From assembly GCA_900239685.1 (NCBI GenBank), contig OENT01000030.1:62806-126805 (forward strand): a DNA stretch of 64,000 nt, read 5' to 3'. The position numbers were made by a program, and so were the translations under genes. Positions 39,923 to 50,811 of the stretch are shown piece after piece; position 1 is the stretch's first letter; every line of letters begins with the position of its first letter. The notes below the pieces were generated by a model that searched no databases, was not told where the DNA came from, and saw only the letters and a program-made list of their open reading frames with translations. The DNA comes from Rotaria macrura (taxonomy: Eukaryota; Rotifera; Eurotatoria; Philodinida; Philodinidae).

Positions 39923-41026
39923 ATGGACGAACTGGGTAGCTTAGCAGAGGCACTTGACAAAATAGATGTCAAATATGGTGATACAGCAAGAAATTCTTCA
40001 GATCCCTTGTGGTTTAAACGAGTAGCCGAAAAAGATCATATAGTCGATGAGATTTATAATTTAATTCAAACGGTATCTGACTCATTTCCGTTGGCATCGT
40101 ATCTTATTTCACAATCCCATGGCCGCCAAGCAGTAGCGTTGCAGTGGATTCGATTTAAGAAGGATCCTATTCATTTCGATCTCGTCTGTTACATGTTACT
40201 TAATTCATCATCTAACTTTTTACAATTTCATATACTCAAAACATTAGCAGCAATTTTGAACCAATGTGATTATAGACAAATGAATCAAGTCCAACAAACT
40301 CTTCTTCAGTATTTTCCACCTGACAAAACATACCGATCAGATGTAAAGTTTCGCCTACTCCAAACAATCCAACCTATGCTTGTATTTTCTATTACAGATA
40401 TCTTTGAGAATACGTATTGGTGGCGAGATGTTGAAAGCAAGTTTTTTAACAGTCTATCGGGTATTGTAAAATATCGCCTAACGAATTTATATATCATAAG
40501 AAATCGACGTCTATTCGAACAATTCGAAGATTATCGTTCTGAACTCGGATCACAAACGAACATAATGTTCGTTTATCATGGCTCATCTCGACAATGTTTG
40601 GGATCTATCGCTGAGAATGGCTTCATCGAACCGAAGGAACTAAGTCAAATGCCAAGTTCTAAATCAGAATCAAATCAAATCAAAACGCTCGACCCAGGTT
40701 ATTTTGGTCGAGGTATTTACCAGGGTTTTGCCGCCGATTATGCTATACATTATGCCGAGCTTTACAAACATTCAGACGAAATTATGCTTAGTGCAGTGCT
40801 ACCTGGTCGATCGTACACTGTTAAAAAAGGTGGTGAAAAATTTGGACAAAATCGTGAACCTGGCTTTCACTCACATATCTCTCCTGAAGCCAAAGAAATT
40901 GTACTGTTTCGTTCGAAACAAGTACTTCCCATCATTTCTTTATTCGATTTATACGTGTGCCTAATGAGCAGATTACCGAAGAGCAACCTTAGAGTCGCTT
41001 CAAGCCATGGCCTTCTAGGAACATAA
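39923..41026 (+). CDS. PARP-domain ADP-ribosyltransferase, intronless
   Basis: It would transfer ADP-ribose from NAD+ to protein (or itself) in nucleus or cytoplasm. The product has 367 residues from the first in-frame ATG (MDELGSLAEALDK). The N-terminal half is helical and hydrophobic-patterned without a nameable domain. The C-terminal catalytic region shows FVYHGSS (His219), an intervening acceptor-loop region, DPGYFGRGIYQGF (Tyr266), SAVLPGRSY, and KEIVLFRSKQVLP (Glu325). These correspond to the H-Y-E triad of polymerising-type PARPs, so catalysis looks intact. No intron is apparent, unlike neighbouring genes, which would suit a retrocopy or a lineage-expanded single-exon family. No zinc fingers, WGR, BRCT, ankyrin or macro domains are seen. 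Confidence 0.8.
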   Translation: MDELGSLAEALDKIDVKYGDTARNSSDPLWFKRVAEKDHIVDEIYNLIQTVSDSFPLASYLISQSHGRQAVALQWIRFKKDPIHFDLVCYMLLNSSSNFLQFHILKTLAAILNQCDYRQMNQVQQTLLQYFPPDKTYRSDVKFRLLQTIQPMLVFSITDIFENTYWWRDVESKFFNSLSGIVKYRLTNLYIIRNRRLFEQFEDYRSELGSQTNIMFVYHGSSRQCLGSIAENGFIEPKELSQMPSSKSESNQIKTLDPGYFGRGIYQGFAADYAIHYAELYKHSDEIMLSAVLPGRSYTVKKGGEKFGQNREPGFHSHISPEAKEIVLFRSKQVLPIISLFDLYVCLMSRLPKSNLRVASSHGLLGT

Positions 41027-41792
41027 TTCTATTTTTCTTAAAGGATTGCGATAAATCATTTTTTTTTATACACACTGTCATCAATGAATTCCATGCATAT
41101 TGTCACTGAGAGAAGTATTTAAACTAAGTGCGATGAATAAAGTTTAGTGGTTGTTGTACAGGTTGCATCAATGATCAATTCGGATCAAGGTCACGATTCA
41201 GAACTGATCTATGTATAATGCGATCCGATCTGTACGTGTTTCAACAAACAAATTCGAGAGCAGTGAACATACGTTAGCATTCTACCCTGGCTATCGATTC
41301 GTTTCAAAGAGCATTGATATTAAACTATCAATGCAGATGAAGGCATCGAAAAACTAAGTATCCAGCAAAAAACAGAGTGCTTTACATTAAAGACATTGTT
41401 CGTATTAAACTATCCTCTTCGTAAACAATTTTTGTCTGTCACTTCTTGATATCCAGCTACTGGCTTTTATTCAAACTTGAGATCTTCAAGTATACTGGAA
41501 GTAGGTACAATCAAAGATCGCCATGTTGAAAAATTTAGACATGTAAATTCAATCTGTTCCAAACGTACGATTTAGCTCAATCGGTTTTGGTTGACTTTAA
41601 CAGTATGAGTGTACGTGAAATTATCAATAGAAGAGAAGAAATAAATAAATAAATATATTCTTCTCAGCGTACATTCTTTTTGCTCATACTATGACCATAC
41701 GAGAGCCATTTATGGTTTCTTTGCGTCACAAAATTTCCATTTAGAATATATGATTTTTCTTGGTGTTCTATTACATCCAAATAGAAAAAGAA
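41027..41792. other. Intergenic, no gene seen
   Basis: This stretch separates the PARP stop codon from the duplicated calcium-sensor block. Only AT-rich sequence with A/T runs was seen. Confidence 0.5.
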
Positions 41793-41878
41793 GTTGGACA
41801 GGGAAATAGAATCAGCAGTGTATGCGAAGAAGGAAAGGATACATTTTAAGAATGTCTATGCATAGAAGACTGTTACAT

Positions 41879-42847
41879 CTAGACGCTCGGGGCCAGTAAA
41901 CGACGAATGACTGGATCACTCTTACATCTAAAAAGAACAAAATTCTTCATCAGTTCATGCCTAGAAATCCATCCGGATGGACATACCCGGCTATGAATTC
42001 CGCCTTGCTCAATTTACGATCTCCACCGACATCAAGCTTGTTAATGATTTCCGTCGCACGTTTCTTAGGATCACGATCTCCTTTACGTTCAGTTTCACCA
42101 GTCAGGTCATACTTAATAAAAGAAGCACTCATACATTCTAGAAAAAGAACATAATAACAGACATAGAATTCTTACCATAGCTGAAATCATTTTCGTCAAT
42201 TCTTTTTGATCGATTTGTCCATCATTTGTAATGTCACACCTGAACAACAGCATGAAATATAACTTAAGAATCACAGTACACTTACATATCAAAGGCGACT
42301 TCAAGTCGATCATCTAAACTGCCTTGACTCGTAGCAGCAATGGCAATTAGAAATTCATCGAAATCAATAGTTCCATCGTGATTGGCATCGAACATGGAAA
42401 ATGCAAAGCTAAAACCGAAGCAGACAGTCACAATCAGACAAACTCGACATCGATCGACTTACTTGCAAAATGTATCTGCCTTGCCGTGGGGATAAAATCT
42501 TTTGTATACTTCAACGAACTGTTTTTTGTTCAATTTGCCTGTTGGACAATCACGAAGAAAACCCTAGATACAAACAGTGAGTTACAATGAGAAAACCATG
42601 AATGTAATGAGTGAATTACGGCGTGCCACTCGCGAATTTCTAGAAGAAGAAAAGAAACAAGTGAGCTGACGCACATATCAATCATGACGTGTCGTACCTC
42701 TGTCGGTGTAGGTTGTATTGGCTTTTAGCATTGAAATTTCTGAAAACAAACGATGATGGTTATGAAAATGTCGACGAAAGAAAGTAGGAACTAACGTTTC
42801 GGTGTGAGTTCTGCCGACGGTCCTTTCTTTGCACCTTTGTTACCCAT
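41879..42847 (-). CDS. Neuronal calcium sensor family protein (hippocalcin/neurocalcin/NCS-1-like), copy A
   Basis: EF-hand calcium switch that in animals regulates kinases, cyclases and channels at membranes. Exons: 42796-42847, 42698-42739, 42620-42639, 42463-42563, 42286-42408, 42176-42239, 41987-42111, 41879-41927; all phases close, giving 191 residues. It starts MGNKGAKKG, with Gly2 as a possible myristoylation site. TDREIREWH and GFLRDCPTGKLNKKQF match the family, including the normally inactive EF1 with Cys-Pro. EF2 (DANHDGTIDFDEF) and EF3 (DITNDGQIDQKEL) look functional. EF4 (DVGGDRKLSKAEF) has lost Asn/Asp at loop position 3 and Gly at position 6. The exon 7 acceptor is the AAG before YDLTG; a nearer TAG would give a stop. 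The C-terminus CKSDPVIRRLLAPSV matches the family tail. Confidence 0.85.
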
Positions 42848-43077
42848 ACTTGATGATTTTTTTGATTAGTACTATTGAGAAGATGGAAAGAACACACAAT
42901 CTGAAAGACAAAAGATTGTAACGAAGTGCAAGGATTCTTTGATAACATAAGAAAAATTGTTTGCAGCACGATAAATAAGCTGAGTGCTGCTGTGAAAATC
43001 CAAGTGTCGTTTCATAGGCTGAAAAAAAAAACGATTAGAATCGTCGGTCGAGCAAATCGCATCGCGTGGAATTACTA

Positions 43078-43144
43078 TTGAATTTTCTATGTTCAGACAG
43101 CTCCTGTCTGCAGAGAAATACTTCGCTGTGTGCGAATCTTAGAA
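43078..43144 (-). promoter_or_regulatory. Conserved upstream segment of calcium-sensor copy A
   Basis: This 67-bp stretch, about 230-300 bp upstream of the ATG, appears identical in copy B, while sequence just outside it differs at several positions. It contains the perfect inverted repeat CAGACAG-CTC-CTGTCTG at 43094-43110. Its conservation and position suggest a core promoter, a regulatory site or a non-coding first exon. This is inferred from one pair of copies only. Confidence 0.4.
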
Positions 43145-43195
43145 GTTAATAAAGAAGAATCTGAATGAAAGACCTCAGAATAGAAACGGGAAAAG

Positions 43196-45411
43196 CCCTC
43201 CTTCTTTAAAGTTTCAACTTGATATCTCTACCAGCATTCATTTTATGTTTTGATGACAGGTAAGGTAAACGAAGTTGGAAAATGTGTTTATTAGATGCTC
43301 GGCATGAACCATCATCGATCCAATTGAAGAAGGGCAAATTTAACTTGATAATACATAAAAGTAATAAAAAGAGTTCGGAAGAAATGAATAGAGACTGATG
43401 AAACATGAAACTTGCATAAGAGAAACCTTTTCGAGTATTAACACTTGATAAGGTATAATGTTTTCTAACTGCAGAACAAGAGAAAAACATTTCAAACACA
43501 ACTGCGATGTTGATTATGAATATTAGAGTGATAGGTATACTGATTTTTTTCCTTTCCGATGGTTTTTTTTTTGTGCGTAACTATGAAACTATTTGTCTTC
43601 GGGTAATGAGTATTATTTGAAAAAGCGAACGGGGTTTGTATAGATTTTAACGAAGATTGAGTGGTTAATGTAAATATTATATGCACAGATGATTGACGAA
43701 GTAATCATGTACAAAATAAATCTCGCTCGACGAGAAATCTTTCATTTGATAGATGCACATGAGTTACTCAAATCTGCAATAAACAATTATAACAAGAACC
43801 TCATGACTTTTCACTGATAAGAATATTCACCATTTGTGTATCCATTTTTACATCACACAGTCGTAAATAAGATTACTCTCAATTTTATGACTGTTGACTG
43901 TGTATTAAACTGCAGTTGTAAAGTATCTGAAACAAAAATATCATTAATTTTCTATACATATCTGTGATCATCGACATTAAGTAAACTCTGATTCATTTAT
44001 ATCGACTATCTCTGAGAGATCACGCTACCTTTTCTAATCAAGAAAGGAAGATTTTAAGATTTTTCAGTTTCATCTATTTCCTAGCTCTTAAACTTTGATC
44101 TGAAATAGTGAAGTAATAGAATCATGTGAAATGATGGTAGTCGACATGTTTTTACACATATATAAATATATATATATATGTGTGTGTGGGTGGGGGGGAG
44201 GTGTAGGTGAGGCTAGAGAAGTAAGAGTCTGAAACAAAGTCCAGTGGATTTGATGTTAATGAATTAGGCTCGATGATATTAGGAAATATAGTTCAATATT
44301 TTTAGTATTACAGTAAAAAGAAAATTCTAACTATTTATCTTATTCTTTTCATATCCATAATATCTAAACATATGACACTGACGACTAAAATTCATGGCTG
44401 CTTGAATACCTACGCTACACATATTATTTTTAAAGAATGAAAAATATTTACTTTCAATAAATTTAGTAGGAATATATTAAAAATATTAGAGGGCATCGTA
44501 AGATAAGCAAAAGCACCTTCGTATGAAACTAAAGTAATGAAGGAGTCACTCACGCAAAGTGGTATGCAATTTTATTATGGGTTTCTATTCTGTTGCCTGT
44601 ACTGCCTACACACTCGAGAAAAATACAGAACATACTCATATCATTCTCGTCAAAATATTTACTTCTTTAGAGATAATAAATGATAAACTTTTATGATAAC
44701 TCAAACTTCGGGAACCGTATCTACTTTTTCTTTTTACACTACTCTGTCGATGCTCTGTATCTTGAGCATCATTCAATTCCTACGAGACTGTAGGGCAGGA
44801 CATAATACATATTTAAATACAGATGTGCATACTGATAAGATATGTGCTCACATTTTCATAGAAAATTTTGTTTGTTATCAATAACTGTCGAAAAAATAAC
44901 ATGCATTAACCTTGAAGTCGAGTTCTAAAACAGAATTAATAGTTCTGTATGATTCGACTGACGAAAAAATAGTAAATGCATTTACATATGAAAGTGATCG
45001 CACAAGGACATCGTGCAAAGAGAGAAAAAGTTGATAGCAATCACTGTCAATCAATTCAATAAGAAAATCTTGAAATCGTCAGCTATTCGTCTCTTTGCGA
45101 TGTAACTTACGATACTTCATATGCATGTCCTTCGATGAGATATTTTTCTTTTTTGATAATCCATATCAAAAATTTCGTCTACTCCATATTGTCGTTCACC
45201 TTGATTTCATTATTGTCGTTTAATTGATGTAACGGTCCAATTGTTTTCGCCCTACTTTTATTTTCGTTTTGTATAGTTAGCTTTGTTTTTGTTTTTGACG
45301 ATGGCCTCAACGCACATCGTATACATACAAAATTGAGAAATAGATTCTTTTTTTCCAAAGTTACAATGTTACTAGACGTTAAACTTATTAGTACCTACTA
45401 TGTGAAAAAAA
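43196..45411. other. Intergenic, no gene recognised
   Basis: Short open frames at 43206-43499 and 43492-43686 (minus) and 44693-44884 (plus) have no domain content. A low-complexity tract (TA)n-(TG)n-G-rich lies at about 44158-44213. Confidence 0.5.
44158..44213. repeat. Compound microsatellite, G-rich end
   Basis: ATATATAAATATATATATATATG is followed by TGTGTGTGGGTGGGGGGGAGG. The G-rich end is only one unit long, so it is not a telomeric array. Confidence 0.6.
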
Positions 45412-45687
45412 GATGTAAAAAAATCAGTTTTAATAATCGAAAAATCGATTTAAATCATGCGCCTTTAATCAATATTTTTAGCATTAATAATCACAACAAA
45501 ATCAGATGATAATCGATTATTTCAAATATCATGATTATAATCGATTTTCGAAATTTTGTCAAATCGATTATAATCATGATATTTGAAATAATCGATTATC
45601 ATCTGATTTTGTTGTGATTATTAATGCTAAAAATATTGATTAAAGGCGTATGATTTAAATCGATGTTTTGATTATTTTTTTTTACAT
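45412..45687. repeat. Near-perfect palindrome, about 130-bp arms
   Basis: Left arm about 45412-45547 and right arm about 45560-45687 are inverted copies, with only scattered differences (for example CATGCGCC against CATACGCC). A loop of about 12-14 bp lies around AATTTTGTC. The arms are rich in AATCGATT. No open frame is present. It would extrude as a stable hairpin and has the form of a foldback MITE. Confidence 0.8.
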
Positions 45688-48600
45688 GGGTATTGGTCAT
45701 CTTGTTCAACTATTCGAATCGCAATAGTCGAAACGAAATCAAGATTCAGTGGAGTCGAAAATTCTGCCAATGAGTAATCAAATATGCGAAAAGTTATCGA
45801 ATGTAGCTCTTCTCGATGATCTCACTTCTGTATCAGTATTATAAGTAACTGGGATTTTTCTCCACATGTGCCTTTTTACGACTTTATGGTATCTATTGAA
45901 AAATTTCATATATCTCTTGTTAGAACATGATCTGAAAAGTTTTTTGAAGTATATATGGTAGAAGTTTCAACCGCCCCCTCCTCCTTGCTCCTGTTTCATA
46001 GGCCGTGATGGGCACGTTCTAGCAGCATCACAAATTGTCGCAAACGTTATTGATATGCGATCAAAAGCAGTGTATCAATTAGATGTCATTGTAATACATA
46101 GATGAACTGTTTCACTACTTGAGTGCTGGAGGACCAAGTAAATGGTAGGGAACTTTTTTTGCGCAAGATGAACCAAAGGAAACAGTTTATTAGTGATTAG
46201 CAGGAGCCGTAACATTGTGTTTGACATTATAATCTCGTGGAGATTGCATTAACTGTGTTTTTTGTATACTAGCTAATTTGTAATATTCGATTTACTTTTA
46301 AAAATAAGGAAACGGACAATATTAATTGAATTTATTATGCACAAGATGAAGCATGAAGACAAAAAACTGCGTTTGATTTGGTTCTTGTTGAATTATTTTC
46401 TTCTTAAACACATCGAAAGCAAAATACAAAACAGAAATACCCAATCAACAATATTTTCTATCTAGATTAATAGGCGTAGGCTCACTTATTGGGCACTTTG
46501 CTTGTTATTCAAGTTCATCTACCTACAGCATCCTAAAATGTACCACTGTTTAATTGTCATACTTGTGAAAGTACGTTTTGATCATGCCAAGCAATGTTAG
46601 GGCCTTTGTCTTCAATCGTCAACTTCATTATACTTCAATTTTGGCAGCGAGAAAAAAGATATTACATGTACATTCTATAAAATGTGAAACGAATAATAGT
46701 AGATGAGAGCAATGATTGAAAGAAGAGTTTTTTATTTACATACCATCACAAACAGTCTAACACCGTCGATTCAAAACAATCAATTTCTCTAAAATCATCG
46801 TCTACTTTAGAACTTATAGTTGAATCGATAGAGAATATTACTTGACAAGCGCATTTTCATGGTAAACTTCTTGTGTATAACGGGAATATATGTATGAAGC
46901 AAAAGCCAGTCTGAAAATTTGAAAAAATGTCAAAATGGGCTAGTCTTCAACTTCAAAACCCAAGAATAATCCATTATTCAAATCTTATGGAACACGAGAT
47001 AGACTTTGAATCGAATTCCGATGATAGTAAAGTGGTGAAGATGTATAGATGCTACCAAAAATGACACAAAGCATGAAGATTCAGTCAACAATGACAATGA
47101 TTATTTATCCGACCATCTTTTTGAATGTTAGCTCTATTTACTTTCAAGGAATGCCCCCCTTTGACTCTATTAAGCTAAATTTAGCTGATTAAGTTGCTTT
47201 TTATCATCAACATCAATGCCAACAAAGCATTCACATAAATAGGCAGTTGCTTTGCTTCTTTGAAATGACACTTCTACCTTGTCACTAGATCGTTGAAGTC
47301 GTGTGACGGCTAATAAATAAAATATATTTCCATTCGAGTTCTCTACATTCGAACTTCATTTTGTCTGTTAGATGTAAGATATTTCCACTGGATTTCTGTA
47401 TGTGGGCGCACAAACAGATCCAATGGACGAGCCCGTATTTTATTAATTGGGTACTTAGTAGTACCTGATGATATTACCAGAGGCGGGTCAAAAGCTCGTG
47501 TGGAATTCCGTCAAAATCCTACGCTAAGATTCGATAATATGCAATACTAGGGATATCCAAAAGTCATACCATCTCCGAGATCCTGATACGTTCTTGTCGA
47601 TTTTATTTAAATCTTCTACTATCTGATCCAAATGATTCTCCTGGCAAATTTAGTCGATTTTTATTTTTCTCGCTAAGAATGCGACAATAGTTTATTTTGT
47701 CTTTTGTCATTTTTATTTTCTGATTGCCGATGAAAGCTGATGAGTTAAGTCCAACTGGTTTCGTTTTGTTCGAAGACACAAATCTTATATTGGTCGAATT
47801 GATATTTTCTTGATATAAAAAAACACGGATAACCACTTTTCAATCATTAACAACTAAGCAATCTGGCAAATTGAATAAAATTCAGCTTTTACTCCTCGTT
47901 TATGAAAATGAGCTCTTCAGATAAATACAAGGCTGATCGAATTTCGTTCGTTTGAAATCTGAAGAACGAAATATTTGATCTATTAAAGAAACATAATCTG
48001 TTTTCTTATACGATAGTCTTGTGAATTCCTACCAACGAACCGCATTTTTGTCGGTGTTTGCAATTTTCAAAAATGGATGGATATGGATGTAATTCGAGAG
48101 AGTTTGGCCTTTTCAGAAATTTCATATTTTTCATTTTAAAATTTTCCTATTCAAATATTTGCTTTGAAACTTTAGAAAATACATTAGCATGGTTAGTATC
48201 TTTTAATATTCAAATTTCCAATAGATTAATTTAATTTGCAAATCAAATCAGCAATTTGGTTGACAATGAATTTCTCTTTCTGAGTATACTCGAAACTATG
48301 TTCTATAGCCGGTATCGATTTTTTCTAAACAGTTACAATGCAAATTTATCCATCATTATCTTCTACCCGTTTGATTTTGTCAAGAAATCTGTGAAATTGA
48401 CTATATGTATATGATCATCTAGAATATGAAATTATTGATTCATCAATCAATCAACGTTCATATAACTTCCTTTGTCATTGAGAATGTATTACTTTCAATC
48501 GTACTTAGCACAATCCATTCTCATCGAATACAATTTGATGAATTATCTTCGAATGGGAGAGAATAGGATTCTGCTTCAAATGTTCCTTACATGTAAATCG

Positions 48601-49908
48601 AAATGAAATAATTTTAGAGAAGTTAAATCAACTAAACAAGACGTTATTATTAGTTAGATTAGAATAGAATGGTATCGAAGTAAGGAAATCAAAATATATT
48701 TTGGTGTTTAGGTTTAAAACGTACAAATCCTTCTAGAAAAATATCTATTAAATGAGTTCTTGTCGAATTTTTCAAACGAACAAGGATTGTATCTAACAAG
48801 ATATAGGGTATGCTTGTAACATGTTCTAGACGATTGTTCAAAAGATCTAGGTCATGAAAAGAAAAATAAATTGTTCTTTCTCATTATATGGTATAACTTG
48901 CAATCTTTTTCTCATATTCGAACCAGTTATAAACTTTCCTTGTGTTTTTTTTTTCTATTAGAAAACTTCGATATCAACAGAAGGAAAACATCTTCGAACT
49001 ATTCGTTTGTGCAAGTCTTGCAAAAGGCAGTCATTTTATTGTTTTTTTTTGTTGCATGACAAAAAACCTCCAGTTTGTTGTTGTAAAGAAAAATTGACTA
49101 AATTCTCAAGTCATCGATCCATGCTTAATTTTTCAGTTCGTTGATGACGCTCATACTTTTGAGATTGCAGGACAGAAATCTTAGAATTTTTCGATTGGTT
49201 TTAGAAAATATTGACATGGAATGCTTGAGACATAAGTGGATAGCGATTCAAAACCTAGAAAACTATGCAAAAAAATTAAAATCAGATCTATTCGAATAAA
49301 ATCTATCTTGATTTTGGTGATTGATAATTGACCAGTGTCTATCATCGAGACAGCAAATTTTACTTAAATCAAAAGGAATTAAATTAGTTAATAAGAATCA
49401 TTCTTCATCAGTCATAGCTATGATCTTTAGAGTCAATTGATTTATACTTACTATAGGATTTATGTGTAACCGTCAGCTGTAGAATATTATAATAACGTTA
49501 GTTTGGATGAAAGAACTGAACAATAATCATCTGAATCTCTGCTGTACATTGTAAAATTTGTATGAACTGATGTAGTAGGTATGCTGTAAGGGACAGTAAT
49601 CAAGTGAAATGATAGACGCGAGATATATTTAAGCAAGGTCCGCGATTTGGGGAAAGGGGGCTAGCCACCCTCCATTTTTCTACCTGTCAGGCAGGCTGTC
49701 CGCCAAAACATTTAGCCCCTACCACTCCCAAAAACAATAGAGAGCCTTGCATTTAAGAGTTGTAAGTAGTTAGAATAAAAACATGACTATTTTTACGTTG
49801 ATTAATCGAGTTGAAGAATAAACAAAAATTTAAAAAGAATTATCCAATAACTTTTGACTCATCAAGATATTTCTAACAGTAAGCAATTAAACATTGAACT
49901 AAATGTTA
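45688..49908. other. Intergenic, no gene recognised
   Basis: No exon with supporting splice sites and domain content was found in about 4.2 kb. Open frames at 47603-47836 (minus) and 48871-49059 (plus) are treated as chance. Confidence 0.5.
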
Positions 49909-49998
49909 TTAACCTTTTCCGGCCGGGTGTTGCCATATGGTAACATTTTCCCCTATGGGGATACTATGTTTTTTGAATAGCCGGGCGTCAAGGGTTAA
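49909..49998. mobile_element. 90-bp TTAA-flanked MITE (piggyBac-like ends)
   Basis: TTAA stands at both ends (49909-49912 and 49995-49998). Next to them are CCTTTTCCGGCCGGG (left) and, inverted, CCCTTGACGCCCGGC (right): imperfect inverted ends beginning CC(C/T)T. piggyBac-family elements insert at and duplicate TTAA and have CCCT-type ends. The interior holds TGTTGCCATATGGTAACA and CCCCTATGGGG, giving nested dyads. It is too short to code. The assignment rests on target site and end sequence only. Confidence 0.55.
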
Positions 49999-50333
49999 AG
50001 CTGCAAAACTCACGCTGTCTCATAAGATTTTATAAAATTTTCACAAGCATACAGTTCAATTTAACAAGTTCACACGGATCTGATAAATTGCTCTGATTCG
50101 AATGTCTGATAAATAAGAATAACCGGTAGTTAAAGATCAATTGGATCAGTGCGTTTGTTCACATTTATCATGAGTACTCTATCTCATTTGTATTTTTCCC
50201 TAATCTTTGAGACTTAATTTCAAATTCGTTCTCATTACAAAAGATCTCGATTAAATAACCAGAATGTTTCTATATATATATATATAAATTGTGAGAGAAG
50301 CATCAATAATAAAACTGAATTTTTCCCAGTTTA

Positions 50334-50811
50334 ATGATGAACAATTTCATTATTTTTTATTCTAAACGATTGAATCATGTCCCGAGTGATCCTCATGTTG
50401 AAAGGTTAGTATTCATTTAGTTTGACCTTTCACCGACTTTTGATTTCACTGCATATGTATTAGATATTATTATTTGATAGATTGTTGTGCTCCACTAAAT
50501 AAAACATTGACATCATCTATCCTTTGTATATTTGTGCAATCTAATGCTCATGTGAATTCTATATCTAAAGAAGATACTTTGTTTTTCCTCTATCAAATAT
50601 TACATAGGGATATACGATCATAGTCTTGTGTTTCTTCTCGTCATAATGTTGTTTTCTGAAAATTATCCTATGACAGTATTAATGAAAAAACGTTTTCTGC
50701 TCCTCTGCTAATTAAAGTAAAAGATCCACTTCCAATTACACATGTAACTTTAGACGATAGTCAAGAGCCCTATTGGTGTTTACATCTAGTTGTTGCGGGG
50801 CTAAGTTTTAT
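50334..50811 (+). CDS. Candidate two-exon fragment of an unidentified gene
   Basis: A first exon, 50334-50404, starts at ATGATG and ends at a GTTAGT donor. A second, 50677-50811, follows a CTATGACAG acceptor and ends at a strong GTAAGT donor. Phases match (2 and 2) across a 272-nt intron. The joined peptide, about 68 residues, includes SKRLNHVPSDPHVE, then APLLIKVKDPLPITH and EPYWCLHLVVAGLSF. I do not recognise the family and found no third exon. An AT run (TATATATATATA) lies about 60 bp upstream. It may be a gene start, a fragment or chance. Confidence 0.25.

Larger units (their letters stand above)
41793..43195. repeat. Segmental duplication, copy A
   Basis: The sequence matches 61750-63155 in the same orientation, with occasional substitutions and rare 1-nt indels. 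The block covers the whole calcium-sensor gene, about 90 bp of 3' flank and about 300 bp of 5' flank. Similarity fades beyond about 43195, where AAGCCCTCC replaces AGGCAAC. Confidence 0.85.

Noticed and set aside
44175-44210. G-rich TGTGGG-like tract resembling rotifer telomere repeats
   Set aside because: Only one imperfect unit next to (TA)n and (TG)n; there is no tandem array.
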